Source: Bursaphelenchus xylophilus (taxonomy: Eukaryota > Nematoda > Chromadorea > Rhabditida > Aphelenchoididae). From it: 64,000 nt of DNA. The position numbers and the translations under genes are program-made. The notes below the pieces were generated by a model. It did no database searches, was not told the origin of the DNA, and saw nothing but the letters and a program-made list of their open reading frames with translations. The DNA is taken from positions 620,001 through 684,000 of the forward strand of contig CAJFCV020000001.1 of NCBI GenBank assembly GCA_904066235.2. Reading direction: 5' to 3'. Positions 56,983 to 64,000 of the stretch are shown here, one piece after another (within the stretch, counting starts at the first letter, position 1; each line of letters opens with the position of its first letter).

Positions 56983-57466
56983 TAAAACGAAAAAAAACCG
57001 GAGAGTGCTAATAAACGCAAACACCACCGTATGACGCTCCAAATCTCTTCGGAAATTCATTTTTTCTGCTCTTGTCCGAAGGCAGAAAAATTTTCAAAAA
57101 CAGATTGGGGTTTCAGCAGAAATTGCGTAAAATTATGTGCGGAAAACGTGCGGAACTGTATTTTCCGGAGAAAAATGTGGCAGAAAAATATTGATTGCAA
57201 TGTAATCGTTACTTTTGAGGATCATAACGAGATTTGTCTTTGAAGTGAGCGGTGGCTCAGGTTTTTATTGCGGGGTTTTTGAAAATATGTAACTTTTTTG
57301 GGGAAATTTTATCAGCTTTGGTATCTTAAATGGGAAGTACTTGGAGTTGCAGGTCTCGGGGGGTTCAGCCTGGGATTAAAACCTTTCGGGATTTTTAGCG
57401 TGACAAGTTAAACCTGCGATTCTGAGTAAAGGCTCGGGCGCAGCTCGTAATTTTTTATTATTAACA

Positions 57467-57916
57467 AGGGAAGTACTCCAAGTGCGACGCTCAGATTTTC
57501 TTTAAATTTTGCACACACGTCGGGTATGGAGCAAATATCAATTCCTGAAAGTTTTAGCTCGCGCTTTGCGGGCGCCGCCGAGATATCGAACAGTTTTTGA
57601 CGCAGAGAGAGCACGCTAAACGTGGAGAGCGGTCAGAGAGAAAAGCGCTTTTGGCCAGAACTTTGGCAGTTTCGTGCGGAAAAATTTGATTTTTTGTAGA
57701 AACATTTTCCTTTACGGTAGAAATAGGCATGAAACTTTTCGTGCCGAAATTCGGCAAAAAGTATTAAATTTTCGCCGACTTTTGATCTAAAAATCTCGAC
57801 TGTTTCTACAAAGCGCGAGCTAGGATTCTCGCATATATCTTAGAAAAAATTATTCTAAATTTGTGCCAAATTTCATTAAAATCTGAGCGTCGCACTTGGA
57901 GTACTTCCCCTGTAAA
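57467..57916. mobile_element. Family F reference copy
   Basis: ACAAGGGAAGTACTCCAAGT with GCGACGCTCAGATTTT at the left and the exact inverse ending ACTTCCCCTGTA at the right, 450 bp; both halves carry GCTCGCGCTTTG or its complement. 57920-58520 is AT-rich and empty. Confidence 0.85.
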
Positions 57917-58532
57917 TATTTTTTTCCAGATTTTGTGAAATCCCATCTGTAGTTACCATCAAAATTTCATCTAGAACTTTCAAAATATTTGCCATTTTTA
58001 AGACTTGCCCTGCAATGACTCACATCTCCATATAATCGTTAGATATTTACTTGATGAAGGGTGATTTGGCGACGATTGTGTCGCTTTTTCAATGTTTTTT
58101 CGGGCAGACCGACCAATTCGGTTATTTTTAACCGATTTTTTTCTTTGAAATTTTTGGAATTTTCTATTTTTTGCTTTTGATTTTAGTTTTTTGCTGGTAA
58201 TAGCTGATCTACTAAATAATTTTTTTTCAAATTTTTAACGATTTTTTTACGGAAAATTTGAAAAATATTTATTTTTTATTAAAAAAACATTTTATTTTTT
58301 AAAAATAATTCTTTGCAATTTAATTTATCGCTGTTTTTCCCCGAAATTACGCCGATTTTTTCACGGAAAATCTTGGATTTTTTAAAATATTTTTGGGGTT
58401 TTTTGATTTTATTAAAATGATTTTTTATTAAAAAAAATATCCTTTGTTAATTTACCGCTTTTTTCAACCGTTTTTTATCGATTTTAATTCCAATTTCATT
58501 CCCATTTTTTTCAGTGTCCATTTCATTTCGCT

Positions 58533-59328
58533 ATGGCCTCAAACAGCTCCTCCATCGTTGTGATGATTCCCGAGCCAGTCAAGAACGCGAAAGCTGAGCC
58601 ATTCCCGGCGAGAACCTTCAAACGGAACAGCAAGCCAAGAAGAAAGGACAAGAAGTGCCTGAGGATTGAGGCCATCCTGAGGAACGCCGAGGAAATGGAG
58701 GAGATCAACTTCTTGGAGCGGATGTATGGGGTGAGTTGATGGTTTTTTTTTTTTGCTAATTTTAGAACATAAAATTAAAATTTTAAAAATATTTTTTTTT
58801 TATAAATTTTTTGGATTTTTTCGCGAAAAAAAATAATATTTTTTTATTTTTTTTTTAATTTTTAAAATTTTTGGGAGTTTAAAAAAATTAAACTTTAATA
58901 TTAAAGAAAATTAACTTTTGCTTTTTTGCAAAAATTTTTTTTTTATTTTGAATTTTTTTTTGAAATTTTATTCTGATTTTTATAATTTTAAAAATTAAAA
59001 AATAAAATAAAATATGCTTTTTTAATTAAAATCAAATTTTTTTTGTTTTTAGAACTTTTTACTTTTTTTTGCAAATTTTTTTTTGAAAATTTTGATTTTT
59101 TTTAAATTTTATTCTAATTTTTATAATTTTCAGGAGCTTTGCGACCCAATTGAGCCCATCTCCGAGCCCGTCCAGTCAAGAAAGCGGAAACTGGAAGAGG
59201 ATTCCGAAACAGTCGAGCCAAAGAAAGCGAAGAAAGAAGAGAAGAAGGAAGAGGAAGAAGAAAAGAAGGAAGAATTGAGCCCGCAGGTCTCCGATCTGCT
59301 CTCATTCTTTGGTTTATTAGTGGATTAA
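58533..59328 (+). CDS. Family P small basic protein, member 4 (130 residues)
   Basis: Two exons, 58533-58730 and 59134-59328, phase 0. TTTTTTTCAG lies 19 bp before the ATG, a likely spliced-leader acceptor. Core: IVVMIPEPVKNAKAEPFPAR then TFKRNSKPRRKDKK, LRIEAILRNAEEMEE and an exon end at RMYG, very close to member 2. Exon 2 has RKRKLEED, PKKAKKEEKKEEEEEKK and ends VSDLLSFFGLLVD. The Lys/Glu block is a strong bipartite-type nuclear signal. The intron is transposon-free but almost pure A/T. Confidence 0.75.
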
Positions 59329-59694
59329 TTTTTTAATAGCATTTATTTATTAATATTCTTCATATTTATTGTACATAATTTTAATTCGTTGTTTTTATAG
59401 TTATACAATTTTTTCTAGCCAATTTTTGATATATTATACCTTTTTGATATCGGTGATAAATAAATAATATTATAAAAAAATTTTGACATTTTTTGGTTTT
59501 TTATACCGTGAAAAAATTTTTCTAATAATTTCTTGACTTTTTTATTAGAAAAGACAGATTTTATTCTCCAAAAATTAAAGAATTTTGATATCTACGTAAA
59601 ATGTTTTGTGCAATCGATAGTGTGTGGACGAAATGTCCAGGCGGCTCAAGAAATGGGCTCGATATACGTGCTCTTGGAGATTGTGCGTTATAAC

Positions 59695-60136
59695 CAGAGA
59701 TTGCCACGGTCAAAATTTCGGCTCCGGCTCCGGCTCTTAGCTCCCAGAGCCGGAGCCGAGGCCAAATTTGCAGCTCCGGCTCCGGCTCTTGGCTCCGTGC
59801 AAAATTTAAACAGGCCTCCGGCTCCGAATTCCGGCTCCTCAGCAATATGTTTTTTTTTTAATATTTTTCCAAAAGTAAAAGTTATTAGTGCCAGATATCA
59901 TACAGCCAACTTTTTTGCAGCCAAGTCACATCCTCCGCAGTGTTTTTCAAGCAATTTGGTTTAACAAGATCACGAAATTTTTTCTTTTCTGACCGCTGGG
60001 AAGCCTGGCTCCGACTTTGGGCTCGGGAGCCGGAGCCGACCCCAAAATTTCCGGCTCCGGCTCTGGCTCCCGGCTCGGAGCCGGAGCCGCTCAGAGCCGG
60101 AGCCAAGAGCCAGCTCCGGAGCCGTGGCAATCTCTG
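59695..60136. mobile_element. Family D hAT-like element
   Basis: 442 bp; flanks GTTATAAC and GTTATAGC are the 8-bp duplication. Same GGCTCCGGCTC hairpin interior. Confidence 0.85.
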
Positions 60137-60280
60137 GTTATAGCCAGGTTTTGCTCAGCTGGAACTTCGTTGTTCAACGACCCCGGACGTTGTATTTCCT
60201 CGAGCGTTTCCCATGCATGTCGCTGATTGGCTAAAGCCGTATTTCTGCGCTGAAATTGGCGTTATTTTCGCTGCGCGGGG

Positions 60281-60289
60281 TATAAATAG
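60281..60289 (+). promoter_or_regulatory. TATA-like box
   Basis: TATAAATAG 63 bp before an ATG at 60344 that opens only 34 codons. It could serve a non-coding or alternative 5' exon of family P member 5, but no in-phase junction was found. Confidence 0.35.
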
Positions 60290-60937
60290 CGAGAAAAGTT
60301 GTTGAGCGTCCTTTCTTTGGCACTCGTTCGTTTTTCAGCAGCAATGTTTAGGATGTGTGAGGTTTTCTGTCCATTTCAAGTGGGTTTCAGACTTTTGGTA
60401 CCTCACATTGCAATCGAACCTTCCTACAACCACGACCAAACCTGTAGATAACAAGCAATTAAGGGGCCCAAAATGTCAACCCTAACAGAGGAGAATGTGC
60501 ACCAAGTGTGACGCACAGATTATCTTTAAATTTTGCACACCCCTTAAACATTGGCGACATATGAATGCCGGAAAATTTTAGTTAACGCCTTGCTCGGAGA
60601 GCACGATTTTTTTTAAATTCGCAAAAAAGCATTACATTTTTGCCAACTCCCAACAAATCCCGGTCGTTTTTGCAAAGCGTGTTGCTAAGTTTCATTAAAA
60701 GCGTGGCGTCGCGCTCGGAGTACTCTTCTTTTAATTTTGTCAAAAACGTTGGCTACTTCGGCGTAGCGCCTACTAAGAAATTAACATGTTTTGTTACACG
60801 TTTTCCGTGCCAATTGATGGTCTTTTGAGCGATTACATTTGCTTTATTTTGGCGACTCCCGCTCACGTATTATAACCGGCTATCGTGCTGTCTGGATCGT
60901 TTAATCGTCGCTAAAATCCAGGTTCTCGAACTTGAGG

Positions 60938-61704
60938 ATGTGTGTTTTTGAGAAGGTTGACTCCGAAGGTCCGAACGCGGGTTGCTTTGAAGAATTTCCT
61001 CAAAGACAGTTTGTGAGATTTCAACGAAGAATGCGGGTGTCGGATTCGACGGAGTTGCGAAAGAAAGTGCTAAAGCAGGTCCAGGAAGATGCCAACGACG
61101 AGGCGTATCTGCTCGAGTTGTTGGTAAGACTTTGTGGGGAATAATGAAAGTCTGTCGGGAAAATAATGTGGATTTTCGCAGCAAAATGTCTCAACTGCAT
61201 AGACCGAGTTTCAAAGGGCGGCTAGCCATCGAAAAGGTTGCAAAGCTCGACAAGCCCACATTATTTTCCCGACAGGCGTTTTTAGGACTGCGTAGAACTA
61301 GCTCTTTTACAATCTTCCCGGGGTCAAAAAATGTGTGTAGGAAATATAGGACAAGGGTGTAACGTTCTATCGGACAAATAATGTGGATTCGTCTTCGAAT
61401 CGCGAGAGTTGTAAGCAGCTGGAGAATTCGTGAGCGGCTGCGCGGGGCAAATAATTTGCTGCCTCAAATAACTTTGGAAACTTTTTACGCATGCGCTCAC
61501 GCGGAACTCTTCTAGTCTAGCTACTGCGGCATTTTGGGACCTTCTCCGTTAGGCCATTGCTTGAACAAAGCAAAGCCTTTTGAGGATTTTTTGAATTTCA
61601 TAAATTTCCAGAACCAATCAAGTAATAGTTCGAAGAAGCCAAGCGCCAAACGAAAAGCTCAAGCAGAATACGGAGCGTCGTCGAAGAAACGTCGCCAAGG
61701 CTGA
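60938..61704 (+). CDS. Family P small protein, member 5 (92 residues)
   Basis: Two exons, 60938-61123 and 61612-61704, phase 0. Starts MCVFEKVDSEGPNAGCFEEF then PQRQFVRFQRRMR, matching the family core; LRKKVLKQVQEDANDEAYLLELL follows in pieces. Exon 2 is wholly basic (KKPSAKRKAQ, SSKKRRQG) and ends there, without the hydrophobic tail of members 2-4. TAAAATCCAG at 60911-60920 could be a leader or upstream-exon acceptor. Intron has a family A element. AATAAA near 61796. Confidence 0.65.
61147..61278. mobile_element. Family A, GTGGAT core
   Basis: Begins 23 bp after the donor of family P member 5; a decayed second left end is near 61366. Confidence 0.75.
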
Positions 61705-61873
61705 ATTCGAATGCTCCACGACTTGTTTCTGTGATATATTCTTCTCTTCGGTGACAAAGACATCTATAACTTTGCTTCAAATCGTTTTTTTTTGTAATAA
61801 ACCTTGAATTTTGAAAATATTGTCTTTTTTGGGTATCTGAAGGCAGGGCAAAAATATGAAATTTTTGTCTTAT

Positions 61874-62024
61874 AAGTCTGTCATGAAAATAATGAGCACA
61901 ATGCGCTGATCGCGTCGCTGAAGTGAAAAGCAATTTGATTTTTCCGCGACACAATTCATTGTCTCGGCTGCGATGCGATTTTCGATGCGACAAAGTGCTC
62001 ATTACTTTTCCGACAGACTGATAT
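61874..62024. mobile_element. Family A, GAGCAC core
   Basis: Left end AAGTCTGTCATGAAAATAAT carries a change in the conserved GGG. 62030-62340 beyond it has a worn family F fragment. Confidence 0.75.
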
Positions 62025-62406
62025 AGTACAAGCAATATAATCCAGTTTCAAAACCTCTGACTTTTGGCTTCAACCCACGCGTCTTGTATAGGCCACACAC
62101 CAATTAATGAAAATCTTGGCTCATGCTTTGCAAGGAGAGCCGAGATTCTGAGACATTCAACAATGTTTGCGGTGGAGAGAGTACTCAAAACAGAGAGCGG
62201 TCTGAAAAAAATGTTTTTTACATATCACTTTGCCAGTTTTTAGAAGAAACGTTCGATTTTTTGGGAATATTTTGTAAGGATTTCATTCGAATTTACTTCA
62301 AATTTGATCACCATCCATACAACACTATGAAGCTACAAAACCAAAGTCAAATCCGATAAAATTTTATTTAAAATCAAGCCAAAACAACAACAACTCTTTT
62401 CTCAAT

Positions 62407-63066
62407 TTATCCAAACGCCAAAACAGTAGCCCTGGCATTGGCTCTGGCCAAATTGGCGGCCAGAACGGCGTGGTCGGCATCGAGATTGGCGCGGTTGTTG
62501 GCGGCGATCACATCAGCTCTGGCGCGGGCTTGCGCCGCGAGAAGATCAGCATCTGCTCGGACTCTGGCCGCAGCTACATCAGCTTGGATTCTAGCGGCAT
62601 TTGCTTTGGCATCGGCTTGAGCTTTGGCCACAGCGGCTTTAGCGTCGGCTTGGGCTTTCTCCAACGCGGTTTGTGAGCGGATTCTGGCTTCTTCAGCGGC
62701 TGCCTTGGCTTTGGCTTGAGCTTCAGCGATTTTGGCGAGAGCTTTGGCTTGTCTGGCTTTGGCGTCGGCAATGGCACTTTCCAAGGGGCTTTGAGTGGTG
62801 GAGACTTCTTCATTCTTGGCTTCAACGGCTTCATGAGGGGCTTCAACAACTGCAGCGGCTTCAGCGACCACTTGACGGGAGTCTACGGCATTTCCACGGA
62901 CTTCAGCGACTTCTTGAGCGGCTACTGCGTCATTGAGCCGGGCAGAATTGGTATTCTCGGCTTGGACTAGGCCATTTTCGGTGCCTTGGATGTGACGAAC
63001 GAATCGAAGCTGAGCAGAAGCTCCAAGACAGAGCAAAGAAAGTGTAAAAAGCTGTAGATCGAGCAT
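62407..63066 (-). CDS. Alanine-rich secreted helical protein, 219 residues
   Basis: Single exon. Signal peptide MLDLQLFTLSLLCLGASA, then a Glu/Val/Ala region and from about residue 95 a long run of degenerate 11-residue-like repeats (EKAQADAKAAVAKAQADAKA), predicted as continuous helix, ending LARANARATVLAFG. The signal, composition and C-terminus resemble the gene at 49147, so they are probably paralogues. AATAAA lies at 62363-62368 on this strand. LEA-like composition is noted but no function is claimed. Confidence 0.8.
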   Translation of the reverse strand: MLDLQLFTLSLLCLGASAQLRFVRHIQGTENGLVQAENTNSARLNDAVAAQEVAEVRGNAVDSRQVVAEAAAVVEAPHEAVEAKNEEVSTTQSPLESAIADAKARQAKALAKIAEAQAKAKAAAEEARIRSQTALEKAQADAKAAVAKAQADAKANAARIQADVAAARVRADADLLAAQARARADVIAANNRANLDADHAVLAANLARANARATVLAFG

Positions 63067-63118
63067 GTCGAAATTCGAAAGGGATACAACTCCGTGAATG
63101 AAACAAGATTTAAGCTTG

Positions 63119-63125
63119 GTATTTA
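63119..63125 (-). promoter_or_regulatory. TATA-like box
   Basis: ATAAATA on the minus strand about 55 bp upstream of the start of the 219-residue alanine-rich protein. Confidence 0.5.
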
Positions 63126-63199
63126 TGCGCTTTGGCAGAAAATTTTTCGTTCAGAAATCGAAGAATTCATTGTTGCGTAACTTATCAAGAAACTTCAAG

Positions 63200-64000
63200 A
63201 ACGCGAAAAAGAAGTGTCTGTCGTAATGAAGAGGTAAAGAAAATTCTGGTAAAATACGAGGTACGGATGTCGGATCCTTTGATGAGAATGTCTTAATCGT
63301 CAAAGGACATCTTATATATGATCATGCCATCATGCATGTCACAAATGGCCGAAGATATATTGCATCGCCAAAAAATTGTTCAAATATTGTTCAAGATTTT
63401 TCAGAGACGATACATATCGGAATTATTTTATTTCTTTTTTCAATTTTGACACTTTGTTTGGACGAAACTCAAAAGTGGGCTCTCGGGTTGCCGTGCGATA
63501 CTTATTTATAAGGAAAGTTGCCCAAGTGCAACGCTCAGATCTTCTTCAAACCTTGTTTAACTTCAAACCAAACTCAAAGTTTCTTCGGCCATAGCAATTT
63601 TTTTTCCGCATTGCGCAAGGCGCCAAAGAAAAACGAAAGATGCAAATGGTTTGTGGTTGTTTTTGGATAAAACTTTTGCGTTTTGGTCCACTCTTAAAAA
63701 GCAATCCTTCCGAGCTGCGCACAGGTCTGCAGCAAAAGTTTTTGTTGATGCTAGAGGCAATTTTACCCAGGGTAGACCTTAATGATCATAGGAGATGGAG
63801 CAGAAATAAATATCAGTCCGTCGGAAAAAATGTTTTGCCACTGTAGACATCACCCTACATTTCTGCTTGTTGCCAACTTGAAGGCTCCGAAAAGGTATAA
63901 AAAATTTGAGCGGCCCGATGTACGATAGTTTTTCCTTGTTCAGTAAAACATGAGCTAAAATTCTGTTCATGCGTGCGTTAGAAAAATAGTTTCACTCGTC
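63200..64000. other. Non-coding end of window
   Basis: Fragments of family F (63515-63720) and a left end of family A (63811-63836). No gene supported. Confidence 0.5.

Noticed and set aside
60344..60448. 34-codon frame after the TATA-like box
   Set aside because: No signal, no family, and no in-phase junction to the family P exon downstream; kept only as a possible promoter.

Overview
This is nuclear DNA from a nematode, most likely a Caenorhabditis-like rhabditid. Genes have many short exons with GT...TTTTCAG introns, a worm-type CK1/TTBK-like kinase is present, SL-type acceptors lie just before some start codons, and almost every intron and intergenic gap is filled with small inverted-repeat transposons. 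The species cannot be fixed from the sequence alone. No bacterial genes, tRNA, rRNA or CRISPR arrays were found. All multi-exon models below were joined by hand from splice sites and reading phase, without transcript support.

Layout. 1-7.9 kb (+): tandem duplication of a CK1-family kinase gene; the first copy is cut by the window edge and lacks its 3' part, the second is a complete 11-exon gene with an extracellular-type domain, one membrane span and an intracellular kinase. 8.1-9.4 kb: a broken transposase-like gene and an LTR-like block. 10.6-15.3 kb (+): membrane-anchored short-chain dehydrogenase. 16.2-17.3 kb (+): small secreted protein. 17.5-31.6 kb (-): a coiled-coil protein, a UBASH3/TULA-like histidine-phosphatase homologue lacking both catalytic histidines, and a 552-residue coiled-coil protein with an N-myristoylation start. 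33 kb: a 966-bp near-perfect palindrome with mariner-like ends. 34.1-43.2 kb (-): a complete 10-exon BPI/LBP/CETP-family lipid-binding protein. 46.9-61.7 kb: five divergent two-exon genes of one unrecognised small basic protein family (here called family P), mixed with a small secreted protein and one of two alanine-rich secreted proteins; the second alanine-rich gene closes the window at 62.4-63.1 kb.

Repeats. At least nine families recur. A: TA-flanked, ends TCAGTCTGTCGGGAAAATAA, more than 35 copies in three core types. B: ends AGTCGCGCCATAAAGTCC. C: ends TTTTCATAAAGTGCATGGAC. D: hAT-like, ends CAGAGATTGCCACGG with 8-bp target duplications. E: ends CAGTGGGGAACCTGATCC. F: foldbacks ending ACTCCAAGTGCGACGCTCAG. 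G: ends GGAAAAAGTTCCTTATT with 8-bp duplications. H: ends CAGGGT. I: ends ACTGAATATGAACTG. B and C, and large spacer arrays, are packed with the dyad GCAC-N-GTGC.

The most notable candidates for undescribed biology are family P, the receptor-like CK1 kinase, the double-histidine-less phosphatase homologue and the GCAC-N-GTGC arrays. No common pathway linking the genes is evident; they look like independent loci in a transposon-rich chromosome arm.
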